Assembly: GCA_947497265.1 (NCBI GenBank)
Contig: CANMFP010000007.1
Location: 62,001 to 126,000 of the forward strand
DNA length: 64,000 bases
Source of the DNA: an uncultured Isoptericola sp.
GTDB taxonomy: Bacteria; Actinomycetota; Actinomycetes; Actinomycetales; Cellulomonadaceae
Direction of reading: 5' to 3'
The translations under genes were made by a program, and so were the position numbers. Shown here in pieces: positions 17,392 to 26,058 of this stretch (position 1 is its first letter; each line of letters starts with the position of its first letter). The notes beneath the pieces were generated by a model that was not told where the DNA came from, did not search any database, and was given only the letters and a program-made list of their open reading frames with translations.

Positions 17392-17523
17392 TCAGGAGAC
17401 CCCGCCACCGCCGCCGTCCTTGGGGCCGCGGAACAGGTCGCCGTCGTAGTTCAGGGCGAGCTGGCCCTCGAGCGTGACGTCGGCGACCGTGCCGACCTCG
17501 CGGATGCTGGGTGCCTCGTACAT
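17392..17523 (-). CDS. Lasso peptide precursor (A protein), 43 residues
   Basis: Starts 'MYEAPSIREVGTVADVT', an exact match to the lasso leader pattern Y-x2-P-x-(L/I)-x3-G-x5-T. With T17 at leader position -2 the core is residues 19-43, which would start with E19 and use D27 as ninth residue for the ring. If cleavage were one residue later, G20 would be residue 1 and D27 residue 8. Both fit a 8-9-membered macrolactam. The tail holds F31-R32 as possible plugs, a run of five glycines (37-41) and a C-terminal serine, a possible kinase target. AGGAGGT lies 7 nt before ATG 17523. This gene is first in the A-C-B2-K operon. Confidence 0.88.
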   Translation of the reverse strand: MYEAPSIREVGTVADVTLEGQLALNYDGDLFRGPKDGGGGGVS

Positions 17524-17597
17524 GGGAGTACCTCCTGGTTGTCGGTGCCGGACCGTTTCAGTATTCCCAGCACGATCTGGCGATGGCAGGCGGGGCG

Positions 17598-17681
17598 AGG
17601 GTGAAAAGGGCTGGTGAGCGGGTGAATGGCGGGCGCCTGCGGATGAAATCGCTCGATCGGCCGGTGAGGCACTTCCAGCGG
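17598..17681. repeat. Four imperfect 21-bp tandem repeats between precursor and B1 genes
   Basis: GTGAA, GTGAA, ATGAA and GTGAG begin at 17601, 17622, 17643 and 17664, each exactly 21 bp apart, and each follows a G/C triplet (AGG, CGG, CGG, CCG). Twenty-one bp is two helical turns, so all copies face the same side of DNA. The array lies in the 200-bp divergent spacer between the precursor (start 17523) and B1 (start 17724). It is a good candidate for a regulator-binding array; the regulator is not evident in the cluster. Confidence 0.45.
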
Positions 17682-17723
17682 TGGTTTGATGCCTGCGGAC
17701 GACCGCGACGATCGGAGAACACC

Positions 17724-17978
17724 ATGCGGCTGCGGGCAGACGGGTTGACCTGGCAGGAGGTCGACGGCGAGCTGGTGCTCCTCGACCTGAACACCTCGAA
17801 GTACCTGACGACCAACGCGGCCGGCACCCTGCTCGCCCAGACGCTGGCCGACGGCGCGACCGAGGACCAGCTCGTCGGTGCGCTCGTGGACGCCTACGGG
17901 ATCGACGAGTCCGTCGCGCGGGCCGACACCGCGAGCTTCCTCGCGGACCTGCGCGACCAGGACCTGCTGCGCGACTGA
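17724..17978 (+). CDS. PqqD-family lasso B1 protein (RiPP recognition element)
   Basis: An 84-residue PqqD-like protein with 'GLTWQEVDGELVLLDLNTSKYLTTNAAGTLL', the winged-helix RRE that binds the leader peptide (typically the Y-P-L/I-G residues) and presents it to B2. The remaining residues form the usual helical 'ATEDQLVGALVDAYGIDE' part. ATG 17724 has GGAG 7 nt upstream. It is transcribed divergently from the A-C-B2-K operon, whereas B1 most often sits in the same operon. It is followed by a long inverted repeat that could end transcription before the xylanase gene. Confidence 0.88.
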   Translation: MRLRADGLTWQEVDGELVLLDLNTSKYLTTNAAGTLLAQTLADGATEDQLVGALVDAYGIDESVARADTASFLADLRDQDLLRD

Positions 17979-17992
17979 CGTCCCCGACAGAC

Positions 17993-18055
17993 CAACGTGC
18001 GTGCCGGCTCGTGACAACTCCTGCCGGACACCGTGATGAGCCGGCACGCACGTTG
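17993..18055. terminator. Perfect 18-bp inverted repeat after the B1 gene (possible terminator)
   Basis: CAACGTGCGTGCCGGCTC at 17993-18010 is matched exactly in reverse complement at 18038-18055, with a 27-nt loop. It starts 15 bp after the B1 stop. There is no T tract, so it would be a non-canonical terminator or a protein-binding cruciform. Confidence 0.5.
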
Positions 18056-18099
18056 CCCGTACTGATCCGGCGATGAACGCCGGAGGACCGCTGTCGCGG

Positions 18100-18114
18100 T
18101 AGATAACGATTTCG
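18100..18114. promoter_or_regulatory. Candidate operator copy 1 upstream of the xylanase gene
   Basis: TAGATAACGATTTCG lies about 20 bp before a possible -35 box. The same 15-mer with one mismatch recurs inside the coding sequence at 18368-18382. The AT-rich word is conspicuous in this GC-rich region, and LacI-type sugar regulators often use paired sites of this kind; the assignment is inference. Confidence 0.35.
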
Positions 18115-18132
18115 CAGCGGTTCGTTCAGCCA

Positions 18133-18161
18133 TTGACCTTAAATCGGCGCCCCCGTAGCGT
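18133..18161 (+). promoter_or_regulatory. Possible promoter of the xylanase gene
   Basis: TTGACC (18133-18138) and TAGCGT (18156-18161) are separated by 17 bp, about 85 bp before the start codon. The -35 box is near consensus; the -10 is weaker but of the TANNNT type seen throughout this window. Confidence 0.4.
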
Positions 18162-18246
18162 GCCGGATGACGGGGCGCGGCGCGCCCCGCCCGGGGCCGC
18201 GAGCATCGAGGCCGGTGCCCCGGTCGCACATCGCAAGGGAGCGACG

Positions 18247-21200
18247 ATGAGGCTAAGGATCACCAGGACGGTCGCGGGGCTCACCGCGGCCGCGCTGGCG
18301 GCGAGCGGTGCAGCAGGTGCCGCCGTCATGGGAGCGTCAGCAGCGGTGGCGGACGACGCCGTCGTGCTAGAAAACGATTTCGACACGGCGTCGGACCCCT
18401 GGGGCCCACGCGGCCCGGTCGAGCTCGAAATCACCGACGACGCGCGCACCGGCGCCGGCGCCCTCGCGGTGACCGGCCGCACGGGGGAGTGGAACGGCCC
18501 GGCCACCGACGTCAGCGGACTGTTCGCCGAGGACGGCGTGTACCAGGTCGAGGCCTGGGTCAAGCTGCCCGCCGAGGCGCCGGACGCCACCGACCTCCAC
18601 TTCACCGTCCAGGAGACCTCCGCCGACGGCGACGCGTACACCTGGGTCGGTGGAGCGGTCGAGGCCACGGCTGACGAGTGGGTCCAGGTGGGCGGCACGT
18701 ACACGATGCCCGCCGGCCTCACCGACGCCCAGCTCTACCTGGAGGCCGCCCCCGTCGGCGACGTCCACCCCGACTTCCTCGTGGACGACCTGGTGATCAC
18801 CGGCCAGGAGGTCGACAGCAGCCTGCCCGACGGGTTCGTCCCGGGCGGCGCGGTCAGCCCCACCGCCACCCCGGTGTCCGCGGCGCAGCCCGGCACCGCG
18901 GGAGGCCCGGTCGCCGCGCTGACCTTCGACGACGGCCCGAACCCGGGCACCACGCCCGCGCTGCTCGACTTCCTCGCCGAGCACGACCTGCCCGCCACGT
19001 TCTGCGTCATCGGGCAGAACATCGAGGCCGACGGCGGCGCGGAGATCCTGCGCCGGATCGTGGACGAGGGGCACACCCTGTGCAACCACTCCACCGGTTA
19101 CGCCGACATGGGCTCGATGACACCGGAGCAGGCCCAGGCGGACATGATCGCCAACCTCGACATCATCCGTGACGCTCTCGGCGACCCGCAGGCCAAGGTG
19201 CCGTTCTGGCGCGCGCCGAACGGCTCGTGGGGCGCCACCTCCGCCGTCGCCGTGAACCTCGGCATGCAGCCGCTCGCGGTGACGAACACGATCGCCGACT
19301 GGGAGACGCAGGACGAGGCGACGCTGACCGAGAACCTGCGCGCCGCGATGACCGACGGCGAGCTCGTCCTGGTGCATGACGGCGGCGGCGACCGCTCCGG
19401 GTCACTCGCCGCGGTCGAGACCGTGGTCACCGAGCGCCTGGCCGACGGCTGGGAGTTCACGCAGGTGCAGGGCACGCCCCCGGCGTCCGGCGCCGTGCTG
19501 AGCACCGACTTCGAGGACGGCCTGGACGGCTGGGGCCCGCGCACCGGGGACGAGACCGACCCCACCGTGGAGATCACGACGGCGGACGCCGTCTCGGGCG
19601 AGGCCGCCGCGCTGGTCACCGACCGTGACGGGCAGGGCGACGGCATCGGCCGGGACGTCTCGGAGGCGCTGACCTCCGGGGTGCGCTACGAGTTCAGCGC
19701 ACAGGTGCGGTTCGCCGAGGATCAGGAGGCGGACGCCGTCTGGCTGTCGCTGGCCACCACCGCCGACGGCTCGACGTCGTACGCGACGCTCGCGCAGTGG
19801 TCCGGTGTGACGGCGGACGGCTGGACCGAGGTCACCGGCTCCTTCCAGGCCCCGGCGGGCGAGGAGCAGGTCCTCTACCTCGAGACGGACTACAACGGCA
19901 CCAACACGAGCGACATCCTGGTGGACGACGTCGTGGTCGCCGTGCCCGAGCCGGCGGTGGTCCAGGACCTCACGCCGATCAAGGACACCGTGCCGTTCGC
20001 GACGGGCGTGGCGATCGACTCGCGAGAGACCAGCGGGTCGGCCGCAGAGCTGCTCCTGCGGCACTTCAACCAGATCACGGCCGAGAACCACATGAAGCCG
20101 GAGGCCTGGTACGACGACGAAGGCACGTTCCGTCCGCACCCGGAGGCGATCGCGCTGATGGACTTCGCGGCCGAGAACGACCTCGCGATGTACGGCCACG
20201 TGCTGACGTGGCACTCCCAGACGCCGGAATGGTTCTTCACCGACGACGCGGGGGAGCCGCTCACGGACTCCGCCGCCGACCAGCAGGTTCTGCGTGACCG
20301 GCTCCGGGAGCACATCTTCGCCGTCGTCGAGTGGCTGGCCACCTACGGCGAGTTCGGTGCCGACAACCCGGTGAACGCCTTCGACGTGGTCAACGAGGTC
20401 ATCTCTGACGGCGCCACGGACGACGGCCTGCGCCGCAGCGAGTGGTACCGGATCCTCGGCGAGGAGTTCATCGACCTGTCGTTCGAGTACGCCGACGAGG
20501 CCTTCAACGACCTCCACGCCGCCGACGGCGCGGACCGCCCGGTCAAGCTCCTCATCAACGACTACAACACCGAGCAGGGTGGCAAGCAGGACCGTTACGT
20601 CGCCCTCGTCGAGCGCATGCTCGAGCGCGGTGTGCCGCTCGACGGCGTGGGGCACCAGTTCCACGTCTCGCTCGCCACGCCGGTCTCGGCCCTGGAGACC
20701 GCGCTCGAGCGGTTCGAGAGCATGCCGGTCACCCAGGCCGTCACCGAGCTCGACGTCACCATCGGCACCCCCGAGACCGAGGCGAACCTCATCGAGCAGG
20801 GCTACTGGTTCCGGGACGCGTTCCGGATGTTCCGCGACCACGCCGACTCGCTGCACGCCGCCACGGTCTGGGGCCTGACCGACGGCCGTTCCTGGCGTGC
20901 CGACAACGGGGCGCCGCTGGTCTTCGACGATGCCTACCAGGCCAAGCCGGCCTACTTCGGGATCGTCGACGGCGACCTGCCCGTCCAGCAGCGGTCGGCC
21001 AACGTCTTCGCCGGCACCGTGGACCTCGACGGCTCCGCGGCCTCCTCGCCCCGGTGGGACCGCCTGCCGCTGCACGAGATCACCGCGGCCGGCGAGGACG
21101 TCGCCGGGTTCCAGCTGCGCTGGGCCGCCGACCACCTCACCGCCTACGTGTCCGTCACCGACGGTGCGGCCGAGGCGAGCGACGCCGTCACGTTCGACCT

Positions 21201-22299
21201 CGACGGCACGACCGCCGTCGTCGGCCGCGACGGCACAGTGACGGGGGATGCGACCGCCGAGGTCGTCGAGACCGACGCCGGGTACGACGTCGTGGCGCAC
21301 CTGCCGCTCGGCGGCGTCGCCGAGGGAGACACGCTCGCCCTCGACGTCCAGGTGGACGACGGCGGCACGTCCGCCGGGTGGAACACCCCCGGCGCGTACG
21401 GCACGCTCTCGCTGCTCGAGGAGCTGAGCCACGTCGAGGTGGTCGAGGCGCCGGAGGCACCCACGGTGGACGGGGAGGTCGACGAGGTGTGGTCCGCGGC
21501 GAACGCCGTGACCACGGCGAACCGCGTCGAGGGGTCGGACGGTGCCGTGGGGACCTTCCGGACCCTGTGGACGGACGACACGCTGTACGTGCTGGCAGAG
21601 GTGCCGGACCTGGCCGTGGACGTCAGCGGCTCCGACCCCTGGATCCAGGACTCGGTGGAGATCTTCCTCGACGCCGGCAACGCCAAGAGCGGTGCCTACC
21701 GGGCTCAGGACACGCAGATCCGCATCAGCGCGGAGAACGTGGTGTCCTTCGGCACGGGTGACGCGGCAGAGCAGGAGGCCCGGCTGACCTCGGCGGCCAC
21801 GCTGACCGAGGACGGCTACCTCGTCGAAGCCGCGATCGACCTGCTCGACCAGGGCGGTGCGGGGACGTTCCAGGGCCTGGACCTGCAGGTCAACGACGCC
21901 ACCGACGGCGCCCGGACCTCGGTGACCACCTGGGCCGACCCGACCGGCACCGGCTACCAGTACACGCACCGCTGGGGCGTGGCCGAGCTGGTGGCGGCGC
22001 CCGTGCCGCCCGCGCCGGACTGGGAGTCCGGGCAGGTCTACACGGCCGACGACGAGGTGACTCACGACGGCGCCCTGTACCGCGCGTCGTGGTGGACCAC
22101 CGAGGAGCCGGGCAGCTCGCCCTGGGGCTCGTGGCAGGAGATCGCCACGGCGTCGGACGGGACGGCGCAGTGGACCGACTCACGCATCTTCACCGCGGGC
22201 GATGTCGTCGTGCACGACGGCGACCGCTACGAGGCGAAGTGGTGGACCCGCAACCAGGCCCCGGGCGATCGGCACGGGCCCTGGAAGCCCTTGGGCTGA
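18247..22299 (+). CDS. Secreted multidomain xylanase (GH10) with CE4 deacetylase domain and several carbohydrate-binding modules
   Basis: 1350 residues with a signal peptide (cleavage likely after 'SAAVA', residue 35). In order: CBM4/9-like module (~38-195); NodB/CE4 deacetylase (~222-410) with 'TFDDGPNPG', 'RAPNGSWG' and 'LVLVHDGGGD'; a second CBM4/9-like module (~416-568); GH10 xylanase (~572-908) with acid/base E717 in 'DVVNEV' and nucleophile E834 in 'VTELDVT'; a CBM9-like/DOMON region (~915-1058); another CBM9-like module (~1070-1240); two CBM5/12-like modules (~1258-1300, ~1308-1350). It should cut xylan and remove acetyl groups outside the cell. The deacetylase HxxxH site reads 'HSTGY'. 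ATG 18247 follows AGGGAG; a longer frame lacks a signal peptide. Confidence 0.93.
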   Translation: MRLRITRTVAGLTAAALAASGAAGAAVMGASAAVADDAVVLENDFDTASDPWGPRGPVELEITDDARTGAGALAVTGRTGEWNGPATDVSGLFAEDGVYQVEAWVKLPAEAPDATDLHFTVQETSADGDAYTWVGGAVEATADEWVQVGGTYTMPAGLTDAQLYLEAAPVGDVHPDFLVDDLVITGQEVDSSLPDGFVPGGAVSPTATPVSAAQPGTAGGPVAALTFDDGPNPGTTPALLDFLAEHDLPATFCVIGQNIEADGGAEILRRIVDEGHTLCNHSTGYADMGSMTPEQAQADMIANLDIIRDALGDPQAKVPFWRAPNGSWGATSAVAVNLGMQPLAVTNTIADWETQDEATLTENLRAAMTDGELVLVHDGGGDRSGSLAAVETVVTERLADGWEFTQVQGTPPASGAVLSTDFEDGLDGWGPRTGDETDPTVEITTADAVSGEAAALVTDRDGQGDGIGRDVSEALTSGVRYEFSAQVRFAEDQEADAVWLSLATTADGSTSYATLAQWSGVTADGWTEVTGSFQAPAGEEQVLYLETDYNGTNTSDILVDDVVVAVPEPAVVQDLTPIKDTVPFATGVAIDSRETSGSAAELLLRHFNQITAENHMKPEAWYDDEGTFRPHPEAIALMDFAAENDLAMYGHVLTWHSQTPEWFFTDDAGEPLTDSAADQQVLRDRLREHIFAVVEWLATYGEFGADNPVNAFDVVNEVISDGATDDGLRRSEWYRILGEEFIDLSFEYADEAFNDLHAADGADRPVKLLINDYNTEQGGKQDRYVALVERMLERGVPLDGVGHQFHVSLATPVSALETALERFESMPVTQAVTELDVTIGTPETEANLIEQGYWFRDAFRMFRDHADSLHAATVWGLTDGRSWRADNGAPLVFDDAYQAKPAYFGIVDGDLPVQQRSANVFAGTVDLDGSAASSPRWDRLPLHEITAAGEDVAGFQLRWAADHLTAYVSVTDGAAEASDAVTFDLDGTTAVVGRDGTVTGDATAEVVETDAGYDVVAHLPLGGVAEGDTLALDVQVDDGGTSAGWNTPGAYGTLSLLEELSHVEVVEAPEAPTVDGEVDEVWSAANAVTTANRVEGSDGAVGTFRTLWTDDTLYVLAEVPDLAVDVSGSDPWIQDSVEIFLDAGNAKSGAYRAQDTQIRISAENVVSFGTGDAAEQEARLTSAATLTEDGYLVEAAIDLLDQGGAGTFQGLDLQVNDATDGARTSVTTWADPTGTGYQYTHRWGVAELVAAPVPPAPDWESGQVYTADDEVTHDGALYRASWWTTEEPGSSPWGSWQEIATASDGTAQWTDSRIFTAGDVVVHDGDRYEAKWWTRNQAPGDRHGPWKPLG
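18368..18382. promoter_or_regulatory. Candidate operator copy 2 inside the xylanase coding start
   Basis: TAGAAAACGATTTCG differs from the upstream copy (18100-18114) at one base. It falls in codons ~41-46 and forces unusual codons for this gene (CTA, GAA, GAT), which suggests selection on the DNA word itself. Confidence 0.35.
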
Positions 22300-22309
22300 C
22301 CCACCCCGC

Positions 22310-22386
22310 GAGGTAGTACGACTCGCGCCGAGGTAGCAGCGCTCGCGCCGAGGTAGTGCCCGGACGTCCCGTTCGGGCACTACCTC
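22310..22386. terminator. Three 20-bp tandem GAGGTAG repeats ending in a 13-bp hairpin
   Basis: GAGGTAG begins at 22310, 22330 and 22350, with the first two 20-bp units nearly identical (both end CTCGCGCC). The third unit starts a perfect hairpin: GAGGTAGTGCCCG (22350-22362) pairs with 22374-22386 across an 11-nt loop. It lies between the xylanase gene and a convergent gene, so it may terminate from both sides. Confidence 0.55.
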
Positions 22387-22412
22387 CGCGGACGGCGCCG
22401 TCCGGGCCGCGC

Positions 22413-23111
22413 TCAGGCCCCCGGGTCGGGCTCGGGCGCCTGTTCGAGCATGCCCGCGATGCGCTGCTCGAGAGCCTCGGTGGCGGCGTCCGGCAGCACG
22501 AGGATGCCCTCCAGCTCCTTGGTGGCCCGGCGGTAGGCCGACTGCCGCTCCACCTGGGTGGCTCCCTCGTCGTCGGCGAGCGCCAGGAGCTTCTTGGCTC
22601 GGTCGAGCGCCCGGCGCTCCTCGGAGGTGAAGTCGGAGGCCCGACGGCGCTTCGCCTCGCGCTCGGCGATGTCGAAGGTGAGCTGGTACTCGCGGACCGC
22701 CGCGCGGTAGCGCTCGAGCCGCTTCCGGTCGCGCAGCTCCTCCGGGTCGTCGGGCCGGAGGTCGTCGGCGTCGCGGCGGGCGCGGTGGAAGTCCACGGTG
22801 ACCTGCTCGCGCATGTCGGTGATGACGGGGAACTCGAGGCTCTTCACGGCGTCGAGCTCGTACTCGAGCCAACGCTCGTTCGTGCGGTCGTGCTCGGCGA
22901 GCGTCCGGTCGATCTCGCTCGTGAGGGCTTCCTCCGCCTCGGCGGTGGCGAGCTTGTCGGCGTGCTTGAGCCGGTACAGCTCGATCTTGTCGCGGCGGCG
23001 GCGTTCGTCCCACTTCTGGGCGCCCTTGAACCATCCGCCGACGACGCCGCTCAGCGGAAAGACCAGCCACCAGTAGGAGCCGATGAAGTTCCAGAAGCCG
23101 TCCACCGCCAT
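22413..23111 (-). CDS. Membrane-anchored coiled-coil protein of unknown function
   Basis: 232 residues. The N-terminus holds one or two hydrophobic segments ('FWNFIGSYWWLVFPLSGVVG'), followed by a highly charged, helix-rich region (about 35-220) dense in E, R, K and A, typical of extended coiled coil. The tail is acidic and proline-containing. It loosely resembles PspB/phage-shock-like anchors, but I do not recognise a family. ATG 23111 places the hydrophobic segment at the extreme N-terminus; the ribosome site is weak and the frame is open upstream. It is transcribed away from eno and converges on the xylanase gene. Confidence 0.7.
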   Translation of the reverse strand: MAVDGFWNFIGSYWWLVFPLSGVVGGWFKGAQKWDERRRRDKIELYRLKHADKLATAEAEEALTSEIDRTLAEHDRTNERWLEYELDAVKSLEFPVITDMREQVTVDFHRARRDADDLRPDDPEELRDRKRLERYRAAVREYQLTFDIAEREAKRRRASDFTSEERRALDRAKKLLALADDEGATQVERQSAYRRATKELEGILVLPDAATEALEQRIAGMLEQAPEPDPGA

Positions 23112-23247
23112 CACGATAGTGGGTGGGCGCCCGGCGGGTGGCCCACCACGTGGGCGCGGGCGCACCGGTTCCGGGACGGGGCTACGCTGGGGGCGTCAAC
23201 CCTCCATCGTCGCGGGCGTCGGCGGTCCCGGGCGCATGCGTGCCTGA

Positions 23248-24570
<1,323 letters not shown>

Positions 24571-24592
24571 CACACTCGGCCTTCCCAGGCCC

Positions 24593-24635
24593 GACGACGG
24601 CCGGTCATCTCCGCGTGAGGTGACCGGCCGTCGTC
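24593..24635 (+). terminator. Hairpin terminator after eno
   Basis: A 15-bp perfect stem: GACGACGGCCGGTCA (24593-24607) with 24621-24635, 13-nt loop, followed by a C/T-rich stretch. It begins 22 bp after the eno stop. Confidence 0.75.
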
Positions 24636-24654
24636 GTCCCCGCCCGCTGTGGCG

Positions 24655-24734
24655 TTTTACCGATGTCGGTAGTTCGTGTCGAGATCGGCAGTGCGCACTG
24701 CCGATCTCGACACGAACTACCGACATCGGTAAAA
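24655..24734. repeat. Perfect 80-bp palindrome with no loop
   Basis: The 40 bases 24655-24694 are followed directly by their exact reverse complement at 24695-24734. The ends are TTTTACC...GGTAAAA and the centre is GTGCGCAC. It lies between the eno terminator and the FtsB-like gene. An RNA copy would form a 40-bp hairpin with A/T ends resembling a bidirectional terminator; as DNA it could extrude as a cruciform. Confidence 0.9.
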
Positions 24735-24808
24735 GGGGCGAGTGGGGACGCGGTGGCGCGCCGACGGCGGTCGTGGGCGCCCGCCGTCGGGTTCGGCACA
24801 ATCGGGGG

Positions 24809-25483
24809 GTGCCCTCCCGTCGCCCTGCCGCCCCGCGAACCCGCCGACCTGCTTCCCGGCCGGGGACCCGGACGGCGGCGCGTCCGGCGCCGTCCACGGC
24901 CCGCTCGCGGGCGGCGGGTGCGAGCAAGGCCGCACCGTCGAAGAGCAGGAGCGCCCGCCGGCCTGCTGGTCCGGCGCGTGACGACCGGCGCCGCAGCCGG
25001 CTCGGCCTCGTGCTGCCCGAGGTCCTCACCGTCCGGTTGCTCGTGCTGTCCGTGGTGGTGCTGCTGGCGTTCGTGCTGCTGCTGCCGACGGTGCGCGGCG
25101 CCGTGCAGCAGCGTGCCGAGATCGACCGGCTGCAGGCCGAGCTCTCCGCGCACGAGTCGGAGCGCGCGAGGCTGGAGAACGAGCTCGGCCGCTGGGACGA
25201 CCGCTCGTACGTGGTCGAGCAGGCGCGCACCCGGCTGAACTACGTGATGCCGGGCGACACGGTGTGGCGTGTCGTCGACGCGGACGAGGTGGCCGACGGC
25301 GGCACCCCGGCGGGGGACGAGGCGCCGACGGAGCCGGCTCGCCCTGCCGGCCCGACCGGTGCGCCCTGGTACCAGGCGATGTGGGAGTCGGTCCAGGTGA
25401 CCGATGCGCGCGCCACGACGGTCGGTCGTGACGAGGGCGACGGCGTCGACGTGGAACCGGGTGGCACCGACGGGGGAGAATGA
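24809..25483 (+). CDS. FtsB/DivIC-family septum formation initiator
   Basis: A 224-residue bitopic membrane protein. A basic, proline- and serine-rich cytoplasmic N-terminus (~1-60) precedes one transmembrane segment (~70-92, 'VRLLVLSVVVLLAFVLLLP'), a short coiled coil ('EIDRLQAELSAHESERARLENEL') and the DivIC-type segment 'DRSYVVEQARTRLNYVMPGDT'. The family links FtsL and FtsQ in the divisome. The C-terminal acidic tail is typical for actinobacteria. GTG 24809 has no ribosome site but CACAAT ends 6 nt before it, suggesting a leaderless message. DUF501 follows after 4 bp. Confidence 0.87.
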   Translation: MPSRRPAAPRTRRPASRPGTRTAARPAPSTARSRAAGASKAAPSKSRSARRPAGPARDDRRRSRLGLVLPEVLTVRLLVLSVVVLLAFVLLLPTVRGAVQQRAEIDRLQAELSAHESERARLENELGRWDDRSYVVEQARTRLNYVMPGDTVWRVVDADEVADGGTPAGDEAPTEPARPAGPTGAPWYQAMWESVQVTDARATTVGRDEGDGVDVEPGGTDGGE

Positions 25484-25487
25484 CCCC

Positions 25488-26012
25488 GTGACCTCCGAGA
25501 CATCCGCAGACCTCACCGACGACCCGACCGCCGTGACCGACCGCGACCTCGAGGTGCTCGCCGAGCAGCTCGGCCGTGCGCCGCGCGGGGTGGTGGGCAT
25601 CGCCGCCCGCTGCGTGTGCGGGCGCCCCCTGGTGGTGCGTACCGCTCCGCGGCTGCCCGACGGCACGCCGTTCCCGACCACGTACTACCTGACCCATCCG
25701 GGCGCGGTCGCTGCGGCCTCTCGGCTGGAGGCGGACGGCGTCATGCGGGAGATGTCGCAGCGGCTGACGGAGGACGACGAGCTCGCGGCGGCGTACCGGC
25801 GTGCGCACGAGCACTATCTGGCCCGGCGTGCGGAGCTGGGGCACGTCGAGGAGGTCGAGGGCATCTCGGCCGGTGGCATGCCCACGCGCGTCAAGTGTCT
25901 CCACGTGCTCATGGGGCACGCGCTCGCGGCGGGCCCCGGGGTGAACCCGCTGGGTGACGAGGCCCTGGAGCGGGTGCGTGACCAGTGGCGGCCGGACCGG
26001 TGCTCGTGCTGA
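25488..26012 (+). CDS. DUF501 protein
   Basis: 174 residues, matching the DUF501 family of unknown function that sits next to the FtsB-like gene and Ppx in actinobacteria. It has cysteines in 'AARCVCGRPLVV', 'RVKCLHVLMGHALA' and the terminal 'DRCSC', which could bind a metal. 'FPTTYYLTHPGAVAAASRLEADG' is the most characteristic block. The GTG at 25488 has GGGGGAG upstream, and the gene starts 4 bp after the FtsB-like stop, so the pair is co-transcribed. Confidence 0.87.
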   Translation: MTSETSADLTDDPTAVTDRDLEVLAEQLGRAPRGVVGIAARCVCGRPLVVRTAPRLPDGTPFPTTYYLTHPGAVAAASRLEADGVMREMSQRLTEDDELAAAYRRAHEHYLARRAELGHVEEVEGISAGGMPTRVKCLHVLMGHALAAGPGVNPLGDEALERVRDQWRPDRCSC

Positions 26013-26058
26013 TGGTCCCGCCCGGGCGCGTGTCGGCCCCGGATGAGAGGGTGCGGTC

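Noticed and set aside
24671-24731. Short open frame inside the 80-bp palindrome
   Set aside because: It exists only because the palindrome lacks stops in one frame; no ribosome site or start context.
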